From the NCBI GenBank assembly GCA_913061265.1, contig CAJXVS010000007.1:124001-188000 (forward strand): 64,000 nt of DNA, in the 5' to 3' direction. This document shows, piece by piece, positions 1 through 7,341 of this stretch; within the stretch, counting starts at the first letter, position 1, and the number at the start of each line of letters is the position of its first letter. The position numbers and the translations under genes are program-made. Below the pieces are notes generated by a model, which did not search any database, was not told the origin of the DNA, and was given only the letters and a program-made list of their open reading frames with translations. This stretch comes from an uncultured Halobacteriovorax sp. GTDB lineage: Bacteria; Bdellovibrionota; Bacteriovoracia; Bacteriovoracales; Bacteriovoracaceae.

Positions 1-498
1 TTGTTTTTTAAAGACCTCAGACTTTTCTTTTTCATGAAAAAGAAGATCCCAAATGCCTGCTAAGTGACCGGTTCTATCTTCACCGACTGTGCAATGAAAG
101 AAGAGCTTACGATCAATTGATTGATAGACCTCTTTAATGATGGCCAGGGCCTGGATGGTTTGTTTACAGGCCTTAGGAAGATCATCAATGTCTTTCCATT
201 TAAAAGGGATATGGTGGATGTCACTCTTCTTGTAACCACTTTCTAGTAATTCCTGAACTTCGTCATCAACCTCAGATCTTGTTTGATTCTTAAAAATCAA
301 GACATCGGTAACACCATTCTCAGAGAGCTCAGCTATTTGATGCCTTGGGGCCATTCCTCTTAAGATCACCCCTTCATCGTCTATGACATGAGTATTGGGG
401 ATACTAAAGCCCTCAGCAGTGGCAGGAACCTTAGACTCAAGGCCAGCTGCTGCGTTAAGGGAAGTTAGGCAAAGAAGTAGTGTGATGAATTGTTTCAT
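1..498 (-). CDS. Exported PTP-like phosphatase (3' end beyond window)
   Basis: The gene runs off the left edge; 166 codons are visible. The start ATG at 498 has an AGGAG Shine-Dalgarno 6 bases upstream. Residues 1-18 form a signal peptide (hydrophobic core ITLLLCLTSLNAAA), so the enzyme should act in the periplasm or outside. The phosphatase loop HCTVGEDRTG at residues 135-144 supplies the nucleophile C136 and the phosphate-binding R142 of the Cys-x5-Arg family. Asp103, 105 or 106 (motif WKDIDD) is a candidate general acid. This is the protein tyrosine/dual-specificity phosphatase fold; the substrate cannot be read from sequence. It is divergent from the HupE gene. The missing C-terminus leaves further domains open. 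Confidence 0.8.
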   Translation of the reverse strand, partial: MKQFITLLLCLTSLNAAAGLESKVPATAEGFSIPNTHVIDDEGVILRGMAPRHQIAELSENGVTDVLIFKNQTRSEVDDEVQELLESGYKKSDIHHIPFKWKDIDDLPKACKQTIQALAIIKEVYQSIDRKLFFHCTVGEDRTGHLAGIWDLLFHEKEKSEVFKKQ

Positions 499-540
499 TT
501 TGATCTCCTGCCTCGCAACATAACTTAATGCCTCGGGTAT

Positions 541-555
541 ATCTATGATATAGAT
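541..555. promoter_or_regulatory. Palindrome between divergent genes
   Basis: ATCTAT-GAT-ATAGAT is a 6-bp inverted repeat with a 3-base spacer in the 139-bp region between the divergent phosphatase and hupE-like genes. TGCCTCG also occurs twice, at 509-515 and 529-535, exactly 20 bp apart. Either could bind a regulator, but the surrounding sequence is very AT-rich and chance is possible. Confidence 0.25.
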
Positions 556-637
556 AATATGTCTTCTATCTAATTTATCGACATTGCTTAGGGAGATCCT
601 TTAATTTAAACTTTCAGTACTTAATATTGGAGTCAAA

Positions 638-1408
638 GTGCTTAAGGTCGTTATGAGTTTTCTCATTTTTTTATCATCCCCAAATGCGTTCGCTCATGGA
701 ATCAGTGAAGCCTCTAAGAAGGCCATGATTGAAGGGGGCTATTTAAAGTATGCCTGGCTTGGTGGGGAGCATATGCTGACGGGCTATGATCATCTTCTCT
801 TTTTATTTGGAGTGATCTTTTTCCTAACGAAGTTCTCAGACATCGTTAAGTTTATAAGCATCTTTACCTTAGGCCATAGCATCACCTTAATTGGAGCGAC
901 GTTCTTAGGCATCTCTGCCAATTACTTATTAGTAGATGCGGTTATTGCTTTAAGCGTTTGTTATAAAGGCTTTGATAATAACCAAGGCTTTCAAAAATAC
1001 TTTGAAATGAAGAAGGCGCCTAATCTTTTAATGATGGTTTTTATCTTTGGTCTTATTCATGGCTTTGGCCTCTCAACTAGGCTTCAACAACTACCACTAG
1101 GAGAGAAAGGATGGCCTATGCTTATGAGGATTGTCTCTTTTAATATTGGTGTAGAGGCGGGACAGGTTTTGGCCTTAAGTATCATGCTGATTCTCTTATC
1201 AGGAATCAGAAAGACAGATCTTTTCAAGAGAATCTCTCGAGTTTCAAATGATGGGCTTATTCTTGCGGGATTTTTACTCTTTTTAATGCAAATGCATGGG
1301 TATCTCCATACCAGTTACCCTGATGAATTTGGCTTTAGTCAAGATGAGCATATTCATCATCATCTTGATATGGACGCAGCTAAAGAAAACAAACACGATA
1401 ATTTATAA
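638..1408 (+). CDS. HupE/UreJ family membrane protein
   Basis: A polytopic inner-membrane protein of 256 residues with a cleavable N-terminal signal (about residues 1-19, ending AFA). The family motif GGEHMLTGYDHLLFLF lies near residues 42-57, followed by five to six hydrophobic segments. A second conserved motif, FGLIHGFGLS, lies near residues 136-145. HupE/UreJ proteins are putative nickel or cobalt permeases. The C-terminus is His-rich (HIHHHLD). The GTG start at 638 is preferred because TTGGAG lies 5-6 bases upstream; ATG at 653 is the alternative. The next gene, 9 bp downstream, encodes a His-rich exported protein, so the two are probably an operon for metal handling. No hydrogenase or urease gene is present in the window. 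Confidence 0.8.
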   Translation: MLKVVMSFLIFLSSPNAFAHGISEASKKAMIEGGYLKYAWLGGEHMLTGYDHLLFLFGVIFFLTKFSDIVKFISIFTLGHSITLIGATFLGISANYLLVDAVIALSVCYKGFDNNQGFQKYFEMKKAPNLLMMVFIFGLIHGFGLSTRLQQLPLGEKGWPMLMRIVSFNIGVEAGQVLALSIMLILLSGIRKTDLFKRISRVSNDGLILAGFLLFLMQMHGYLHTSYPDEFGFSQDEHIHHHLDMDAAKENKHDNL

Positions 1409-1417
1409 GGAGTTTAT

Positions 1418-1756
1418 ATGAAGTATTTATTGATCGCTTTAACGCTTGTTAGTTTTAATAGTCTTGCCGGTTCTGGGCATGACCATTCTCATGGACACGG
1501 GCATTCGCATGGTCATGAAAAACGTGAGATCAAGAAATCAAGAACGGGAGTCATTGGTCGAGTTCAAGTTGAAAGGCTAGTTCATGAAAAGAAGATTGAC
1601 GCTTCTTGGAAGAGGTCTAGCTTTGATAAATCTGTTCTAAAAGAGGGAGAGTGGCTTGTTACTTTTACCAATGATAAGGGCGTTAAGGGCAAGAAGCTTT
1701 ATATCTTCTTAAAGACTTCTGGTGAATTCGTAGCCGCAAACTTTACGGGTAAGTAA
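1418..1756 (+). CDS. His-rich exported protein, DUF6488-like
   Basis: A 112-residue protein with a signal peptide (residues 1-17, ending SLA) and then a metal-binding-looking stretch of alternating His, Gly, Asp and Ser (residues 18-33). The rest is a small domain ending VAANFTGK. The C-terminal pattern WLVTF...KLYIFLKTSGEFVAANFTG resembles what I know of DUF6488 proteins; this is recalled similarity, not a search. An SD-like AAGGAG precedes the ATG. The gene lies 9 bp after the HupE-like gene, so a periplasmic metal-delivery or buffering role for Ni, Co or Zn is a reasonable inference. Confidence 0.65.
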   Translation: MKYLLIALTLVSFNSLAGSGHDHSHGHGHSHGHEKREIKKSRTGVIGRVQVERLVHEKKIDASWKRSSFDKSVLKEGEWLVTFTNDKGVKGKKLYIFLKTSGEFVAANFTGK

Positions 1757-1762
1757 GACCTT

Positions 1763-2794
1763 TTATTCTACAAAAGAATCAAGCAAGGTGAGCTGAACGG
1801 CGTAGTCATCTTCGGCCTTAAGCTCAACTTGGCACCTCTGCCCAATAGTATGCATGGGTACTGTATGAGAGCAATCAAACTCCGTAACGATGGGATAGCT
1901 TCTAGGTCCAATAACTTCACTTAGAAGCTCATCTAAAGAAAATGGGGCTCCCTCAGTATCAGGAACCTCAGGTTTTCCCATTATTAATCCTACAATTTTA
2001 TCAAAGACGCCCATTAACTGGAGCTGTCGTAAGCTTCTCTCTTCTCTTGAATAGGGAGCAGACATCTCTTCAATCAAAAGAATCTTTCCTTCAATATCGG
2101 GAAAGTAAGAAGTTCCGGCAGAGCTTACCAATGTATTTAAGTTGGCAACAACGATCTCTGCCTTAATACTTCCTTTATTTAAAACCCTCCAGCCTTTATT
2201 TTTATTCCATTCTCTAGGTAGGTTCTTCCAATCTCCATTTGACCAGTCTCTAAAGTGATTACTCCATTTTGAAAAGGGAGTTAACTCTCTAGATAAACCT
2301 GAGTCATCTGTCACTGCTTTCAAGAAGGATTCAGTACTGCCTTCAATTCCATTAGGGTATTCGCCAAACCAAGTCATAAGAGCTGGTCCGTAAAGTGTCT
2401 TTAATCCTGAAAATTTTAAAATAGAGAGGTGAAGGGAGGTAACGTCGCTATAACCACAAAATATTTTCTTCTTTTCTCTTATTAAATCAAAGTCTAAATA
2501 AGGAATCATACTACTTGAGTTCATTCCGCCAATAGTCGAAATAAGGGCGTCCACTTCATCGTCTTTAATAAGATCCATAAACTCATCGGCTCTTTCTTTG
2601 GGACCAGCGGAGCGATAACCCTCGGAGCTACGCTTGCTTGTAAGAGAGCCGAGCTTAACCTTGAACCCGAGATCTTCAATGTTCTTTACTCCATTTAAGA
2701 AAAGCTCTTCGTTGGCCTTGTAGGCCGGGGATGAAGGCGTAAAGATACCAATGGTATCTCCCTTTTTTAGTTTATTTGGTTTAAGTAATTTCAC
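1763..2794 (-). CDS. S66 family peptidase (LD-carboxypeptidase/MccF-like)
   Basis: A 343-residue cytoplasmic protein with no signal peptide. The N-terminal LKKGDTIGIFTPSSP and the nucleophile loop FCGYSDVT (Ser116) are typical of peptidase family S66. The rest of the Ser-Glu-His triad fits Glu242 or Glu243 (LLIEEMSAPYSREERSLRQL) and His310 (FDCSHTVPMHTIG). S66 members trim L,D-peptide bonds in murein tetrapeptides (LdcA) or cleave the antibiotic microcin C (MccF). The insertion between residues 170 and 210, rich in Trp and Asn, looks more like the MccF branch, but the substrate is uncertain. It starts with GTG behind AGGAG. Confidence 0.85.
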   Translation of the reverse strand: MKLLKPNKLKKGDTIGIFTPSSPAYKANEELFLNGVKNIEDLGFKVKLGSLTSKRSSEGYRSAGPKERADEFMDLIKDDEVDALISTIGGMNSSSMIPYLDFDLIREKKKIFCGYSDVTSLHLSILKFSGLKTLYGPALMTWFGEYPNGIEGSTESFLKAVTDDSGLSRELTPFSKWSNHFRDWSNGDWKNLPREWNKNKGWRVLNKGSIKAEIVVANLNTLVSSAGTSYFPDIEGKILLIEEMSAPYSREERSLRQLQLMGVFDKIVGLIMGKPEVPDTEGAPFSLDELLSEVIGPRSYPIVTEFDCSHTVPMHTIGQRCQVELKAEDDYAVQLTLLDSFVE

Positions 2795-2935
2795 GAGTTT
2801 CTCCTATTACCTGATTCAGTATACATGGCCCTATTTACCTCGCAAACTGGGCATTTAAACTCTCTCTTTTATAGCCCTTTTTAAGTCTATGTAATTGATT
2901 TTATTGAAATCATGCTAGATTGAAGGAGATAAAGC

Positions 2936-2992
2936 ATGAGGCGGGCCTATCCTATAGTTGTCCTACAGTGTTGTACGTTTGCTCCAGGATAA
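2936..2992 (+). CDS. Possible 18-residue leader peptide
   Basis: A short frame MRRAYPIVVLQCCTFAPG begins with ATG at 2936, 7 bases after a strong GAAGGAG Shine-Dalgarno (2922-2928). It stops with TAA at 2990-2992, 13 bases before the GTG start of the next gene, in a different frame. It could be a leader peptide that couples or attenuates translation downstream. A sequencing or evolutionary frameshift that split the original 5' end is the other explanation. Confidence 0.35.
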   Translation: MRRAYPIVVLQCCTFAPG

Positions 2993-3005
2993 ATCGGGGG
3001 ATAAA

Positions 3006-4523
3006 GTGTGCAAACAAATAGGGTTACTCTTTTTCTTATGGCTGCTTACAAACTTCGCTTTCGCAAGCGAGTATGATTTTCCTTTTTATAATTACGAAAA
3101 GTTTGTCCAGGTAGATAAAAAGCAGTGCCGCTTAAATATTACTCATCAAAGAATCATCACTCAGAAACATTATGAAGCAAATACAAAGTTAATGGCAATG
3201 CAGTGGCTTGGAAAAAAACCGGCTCTAGATGATCCTTTTAAATTCTGGAAGGCGATGCCAGGCCTCTCTCTTCAAAATTCTATGCGCTACCGAGATATGT
3301 ATGTTCATGAACAAATGATGCACAAAATTCTTGATCGTGAATTTAAAGCACTTAAGAAAATAGGTAATGCTGGCGGAAATAATTACAACCGGCTACAAGC
3401 TAAGAACAGTCAAATCGTCATGCAGAAACTCTCTATAAGTAGGTCTTACTTACTTGAGATGGAAGAGACTATCCTTAAGATCTTAGGGGCGCAGACGGTT
3501 TATAAGAAACGAGGAGCTAAGGAAGAGGGTCTTCAAAATAAGAATCAGTATGATAAGTCTTTTACTCCTGGACTTTATAGCGCCACATACGCATCTTCAG
3601 AATACGAAACAAAACATAATAAAGGTTGTATGTGGTCACCGGATAGAATGATTAAATCAAGTGAGCCTTATTGCGGTTTTGTTTGGAGTCATAGTGGAAA
3701 CTTCTATTTAGAGCGTTGCCCAGGGGATGTTCATCCCTTTGGAAAAGGTCATGCCGCTGGCGCCGGAGTTGAAACAGTAAGAGAGCTCTTTAGTTTTACT
3801 TCAGTAAAAGAGTGCCCAGTAAAACCGAGCTGCGGTAGTGGTTGTTTTAACACTTGTATCAAGAAAGATCAGTTCAACCCTAGAAGAACAAGTGAACTTG
3901 TTGATGGGAAATGTAATGAATTGGTAGATCCTCTCTTTCCAAAAGAGGTCAGCGAGAAAACTCTAACCGCTCAATTTCTAAAAGACTCAAAGAATTTTAG
4001 CGTTTGGTATCCAAAGTTTGAAGAGAATCAAAGAAATATCAAAGACGTCGCGGCCGAAATAGAAAGATACTATCTTATGACCGGTGATTATAAAGAAGAA
4101 GACTGTAAGAAAGGAAAGAGAGAATACCTCTTAGAGATACTAGACGCAGTAAAGCAGCTGATCTCTCTAGAAGTAAATTTGAAGGAATACTATGAAACTT
4201 CTTCTTACTGTCATATTAAAATTGCAGAGGATGTCGAAGAGAAAACGATAGACGGGTTAAAGCATTATATTTTAGATGATGTTAAAGATAAGAAAGGCGA
4301 TTCTAGTGCCCTTACGGCCCTAGTGAAAAATGGCGGAAAGAAGAAAGTAAGTTTTACGGAACAAGAATTAAAAGAGATGCAGTCCTCTTACTTTGGAATG
4401 ACCTATGCCGAAGAGAAAAGCATGCTTAAGGGTCTTATCAAGAATGACTATAAGTTCACCAACGATCATATGGGAATTATCTGTGAGAGAAGCAAGAAGA
4501 AGGACTTTTGTGGTGGTAAGTAG
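3006..4523 (+). CDS. Cys-rich exported protein of unknown function
   Basis: I do not recognise the family. From GTG 3006 the product is 505 residues, with a signal peptide of about 20 residues (CKQIGLLFFLWLLTNFAFAS). This start is chosen because GGGGG lies 5 bases upstream. A longer in-frame start (TTG 2958) would put a polar 16-residue tail before the signal peptide and has no ribosome site. The mature protein is mixed-charge, with a Cys cluster in the middle (WSPDRM..CGFVW..CPGDVHPFGKGHAAGAG, then CPVKPSCGSGCFNTC), suggesting disulfides in the periplasm or outside. The C-terminal third is Lys/Glu-rich and helical. It stands alone between the S66 gene and the aminotransferase lipoprotein. 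Confidence 0.7.
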   Translation: MCKQIGLLFFLWLLTNFAFASEYDFPFYNYEKFVQVDKKQCRLNITHQRIITQKHYEANTKLMAMQWLGKKPALDDPFKFWKAMPGLSLQNSMRYRDMYVHEQMMHKILDREFKALKKIGNAGGNNYNRLQAKNSQIVMQKLSISRSYLLEMEETILKILGAQTVYKKRGAKEEGLQNKNQYDKSFTPGLYSATYASSEYETKHNKGCMWSPDRMIKSSEPYCGFVWSHSGNFYLERCPGDVHPFGKGHAAGAGVETVRELFSFTSVKECPVKPSCGSGCFNTCIKKDQFNPRRTSELVDGKCNELVDPLFPKEVSEKTLTAQFLKDSKNFSVWYPKFEENQRNIKDVAAEIERYYLMTGDYKEEDCKKGKREYLLEILDAVKQLISLEVNLKEYYETSSYCHIKIAEDVEEKTIDGLKHYILDDVKDKKGDSSALTALVKNGGKKKVSFTEQELKEMQSSYFGMTYAEEKSMLKGLIKNDYKFTNDHMGIICERSKKKDFCGGK

Positions 4524-4588
4524 CTAATATCTTATAAAATTAGAATCTAGAATTCTCATTAAAACCCTCAATTTACCGAAAAGATAGG

Positions 4589-7039
4589 GTGAATAGATCC
4601 ATACTCTTATTGATATTTATCTTTACTATGTCTTGCTCCACAATCAATGGACCTAGTACAAGCTCTCGCTCGATCGCGAGCACGAAAGCTTCAAGCTTTT
4701 GCAGAAAAATCGTTAGGAACTTGTTTGAAGCCGATAGTTCAGTTAAGGCCCAATCTGCAGAAAAAATATTTTCGGAAAAAAAGGCCTTAGAGCAATACCT
4801 AGAGTTAGTGGAAGAGAGGCCTACTCGTTTTGAAAGGTCACTTTTCAGTGATGAAGAAGTAAAAATTCTTGAGAGTACTAAATTTCCTTTCGAAAAAGCG
4901 AAGATACCAGTCCCGCTTGAGTCTCTTGATGAACTTCACTTTTTGTCTAAGGCTAGTGAAGCAGAACTCGTTCAATTTTTCAAACAAGCTGCTAACACTG
5001 AAATTCAAAACCTATTCAATATCGCTAAAAACTCTCATTCAATAGACCTAACTTCACCTCATTGGGATATTTTCTTTAGGAGAAAGGTAAGTCATGATGT
5101 TTCTCAAAGAAGTTTTGATGAAATACGAGGACTCTTAGAATCTTTTTATGTTTCACCAAGAGGTGAAGCAAAAACCAGAGCCGAAAAACTTAGTTCTTAT
5201 TATCTTGTTGTCGATCGACAAGAGAACCCTTTTGATGAATCTCAGGTTCCTGAGCTTATCCGACTTTACCGCCTAAGCTCAGGGGAGCTTAGAGAGCACT
5301 TCGAAAAATCGACTTTAGAAGAGCTTCAGCAAGTCAGCGAAGTTTCTCGTCAGTTTAACGAAAGATACGCTAAAGTTTATTTTTTAGATGTCATTGGAGA
5401 AGATGAGGCTTTAAGTCCTGCTGATGATTTAGGTTATGTTTTTAGCCGAGCTCAACATGAGATTAGAGCAAGAGAAGAACTGTTAGAGACCAAGAGAAAG
5501 AAAGAAATTCTTGAGTTAGAGCAAAAGGCTGCTGCAAAAGCCCTTGAAGAAGAAGAAGCTTCAAAGGAAGCTCTCTTGGCAAACCCCCAAGGGATTGTAA
5601 AAGATACGCCTTTAACGATAAGGGAAGATAGTTTTAACTTCCATGATGAGATTTCAGACCAGGATTTATTGCTAGCCTATATCAGTTTTCAGAGTAATGG
5701 GAAACTTATTCTTCTTGCCGAGCCTGTTAAAAAAGTCTTTCTAGAATTGGCTGAGGAGATTAGTGAAGAAGCTCTCAATAGTACCGAGGCAAAAAAGAAA
5801 ATTCTTGAAAAATTTTTAAGTAAAGTAGAGAAAGAGGATTTGAACTTTGTTTTTGGGAAAAATATCTCAGGCGTTAAGAAAAGTATGGAAGTGATGAGTC
5901 AGGTTGCCAATTCTTATAAAGACTATCCCGAGGGCGCAAAGAATATGCACAGAGGTTGGGCCTGGAGGCTTTTAGCTGATGACGATGAAGTCTGGAATGA
6001 CCCTGAGTACCTTCAATTAACGGTAAGATTCTCAAATGCTTTTGGGGGAGGGTTAAGCTCTTCTAATAGATCAGAGTACCAAGCTGTTAAAGGTAACTTC
6101 CTTCATGAATGGAGTCAGTTATCACCAGGTTATAGTCCTATAGCTTTTACTCAAACGGGAAGTGATGCCAATAATCTCTTTTATACAGTCGCCTTATCTA
6201 ATGTAAGAAGAACAATTTCAAAAGATGCTAAAGATGCAGAAATTTTATATTTAGATGGAGTCTATGGTGGAGTAAGAGGAAAAATTTCTGGTGCCGGTTA
6301 CCATGGAATGGGAAAAGAAGTCGCACCAAATTTAGATGAGTTCAAAATCCCTTCCCCAAGGACTTTATCCTTCAATCCAACAGACCCTGAAGAAGTTGCT
6401 CGTCTTGAAGAACTCGAAGAACAGGCCCTAAAAGCGATCGAAAAAAAGTATTTAGCTGCTAAAGAAACTGATAAACCTATCGGAGGGTTTTTCCTAGAAA
6501 GTATTCAAGCTACCAGCGATGGCGTTTGGTTCTTTAGACCAGGTTTTATTTCTAAAGTTCAATCTCTTTGCAAAGAATTAAATATTCCCATTTTTGCAGA
6601 TGAGATTTTGTCTGGTGGCGGAAGAAGTGGAAAGTTTTGGGCCTATGAACATTACCCAGGGTTTAGCCCTGACTATGTTAGTTTTGGGAAAGGTCTACAA
6701 GTTGCTGGAGTAGCAAGTAAAGGTGGGACTACCATAAACCCTCTTGTTACGCAGGAGGCTCAAATTGAATCATTGTTAAAGTCTACAATGATCTTAAAAA
6801 GAATTAGAAGTGGAAATCTCATAGAGAATGCAAGAGTCATGGGTCAATACCTAATGGATAAACTTTTAAAACTGAATCCCCCAATTGAAGGAGCGACTAT
6901 CGATCCTTATGATGCCACTAGGGGGATAGGGATGATGATTTTTCCAGGCAGAGCTAGAACCGCAGCGCTTCCAGCGCAAGGTAGACTCTTTCCTTATTTA
7001 AGTATCTCCAAAGAAGAAGTCGACGAGCTCATAAAATAA
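4589..7039 (+). CDS. Lipoprotein with C-terminal class III aminotransferase domain
   Basis: An 816-residue protein. Residues 1-16 are a lipoprotein signal (hydrophobic stretch, then TMSCS lipobox with Cys16). Residues about 20-400 are charged, helical and unrecognised, with a KRKKEILELEQKAAAKALEE coiled coil. The C-terminal half is a PLP-dependent class III aminotransferase. TGSDANNLF matches the SGSEAN phosphate loop, FADEILSGGGRSGKF holds Asp671 for the pyridine nitrogen, and FGKGL holds Lys701 as the Schiff-base lysine. The 30-residue D-to-K spacing is one longer than usual. Lipid anchoring of a PLP enzyme is unexpected, because cofactor loading normally occurs in the cytosol. The GTG start has no clear SD. 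Substrate unknown. Confidence 0.75.
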   Translation: MNRSILLLIFIFTMSCSTINGPSTSSRSIASTKASSFCRKIVRNLFEADSSVKAQSAEKIFSEKKALEQYLELVEERPTRFERSLFSDEEVKILESTKFPFEKAKIPVPLESLDELHFLSKASEAELVQFFKQAANTEIQNLFNIAKNSHSIDLTSPHWDIFFRRKVSHDVSQRSFDEIRGLLESFYVSPRGEAKTRAEKLSSYYLVVDRQENPFDESQVPELIRLYRLSSGELREHFEKSTLEELQQVSEVSRQFNERYAKVYFLDVIGEDEALSPADDLGYVFSRAQHEIRAREELLETKRKKEILELEQKAAAKALEEEEASKEALLANPQGIVKDTPLTIREDSFNFHDEISDQDLLLAYISFQSNGKLILLAEPVKKVFLELAEEISEEALNSTEAKKKILEKFLSKVEKEDLNFVFGKNISGVKKSMEVMSQVANSYKDYPEGAKNMHRGWAWRLLADDDEVWNDPEYLQLTVRFSNAFGGGLSSSNRSEYQAVKGNFLHEWSQLSPGYSPIAFTQTGSDANNLFYTVALSNVRRTISKDAKDAEILYLDGVYGGVRGKISGAGYHGMGKEVAPNLDEFKIPSPRTLSFNPTDPEEVARLEELEEQALKAIEKKYLAAKETDKPIGGFFLESIQATSDGVWFFRPGFISKVQSLCKELNIPIFADEILSGGGRSGKFWAYEHYPGFSPDYVSFGKGLQVAGVASKGGTTINPLVTQEAQIESLLKSTMILKRIRSGNLIENARVMGQYLMDKLLKLNPPIEGATIDPYDATRGIGMMIFPGRARTAALPAQGRLFPYLSISKEEVDELIK

Positions 7040-7136
7040 CCAATATTCTGGCACCTTTTGGCCGTATTTTAGTAGCGGTGCACGGTGCATCTAGGTCCTA
7101 ATAACTCCATTTTGACCTCAAAAAAGGCTCTTTTGG

Positions 7137-7153
7137 CCGGCACGGTCTTTGCT
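7137..7153 (+). promoter_or_regulatory. Sigma-54-type promoter (-24/-12)
   Basis: CCGGCACGGTCTTTGCT matches the sigma-54 consensus YTGGCACGrNNNTTGCW at all fixed positions but one, with the required GG (7139-7140) and GC (7151-7152) ten bases apart. Transcription should start about 12 bases after the GC, near 7164. A 37-codon gene with AAGGAG begins at 7187. Repeats upstream (CTTTTGGCCG at 7055-7064 and 7130-7139; GGTGCA twice near 7078-7090) could hold activator sites. Confidence 0.55.
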
Positions 7154-7186
7154 TTAACATTGATTAGTTAAACCAAGGAGAGCCAA

Positions 7187-7300
7187 ATGAGTGGATTAGT
7201 TGTTGTTAAGTTTATCGTCTTAGAAACCTTACCTAGAGGGTGCGCTATTGTCTGGGACCTTTTCAAAGAGCCTCATTCAGAGCCCGGATCTAAAAAGTAA
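7187..7300 (+). CDS. Small protein gene, 37 residues
   Basis: ATG 7187 follows a perfect AAGGAG (7174-7180 region) by about 6 bases and the frame ends at TAA 7298-7300. The peptide starts MSGLVVVKFIVLETLPRG, so the first half is hydrophobic or amphipathic. It then continues with a Trp and Asp and ends in a charged tail, KEPHSEPGSKK. No homolog is recalled. A sigma-54-type promoter lies just upstream and the ABC operon follows with its own -10 box, so this looks like a separately controlled small gene. It fills the 300-bp space between the aminotransferase lipoprotein and the ABC transporter. Confidence 0.55.
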   Translation: MSGLVVVKFIVLETLPRGCAIVWDLFKEPHSEPGSKK

Positions 7301-7327
7301 TTAAAGACCTTTTGGACGAGGTACTGT

Positions 7328-7333
7328 TATAAT
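7328..7333 (+). promoter_or_regulatory. -10 box TATAAT before ABC ATPase gene
   Basis: A perfect TATAAT lies 8 bases before the ATG at 7342. No convincing -35 element is 16-18 bases upstream. Transcription would start at or within two bases of the ATG, giving a leaderless or nearly leaderless mRNA. Confidence 0.4.
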
Positions 7334-7341
7334 TTGAGGTC

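Noticed and set aside
2958-3005. Longer N-terminus for the Cys-rich exported protein from TTG 2958
   Set aside because: It has no ribosome site and would bury the signal peptide behind a polar stretch; GTG 3006 has GGGGG at the right distance.
4575-4582. FliA (sigma-28) -10 box ACCGAAAA
   Set aside because: No TAAA lies 15 bases upstream here (the nearest is 11 bases away), and the second copy at 36059 also has no proper -35.
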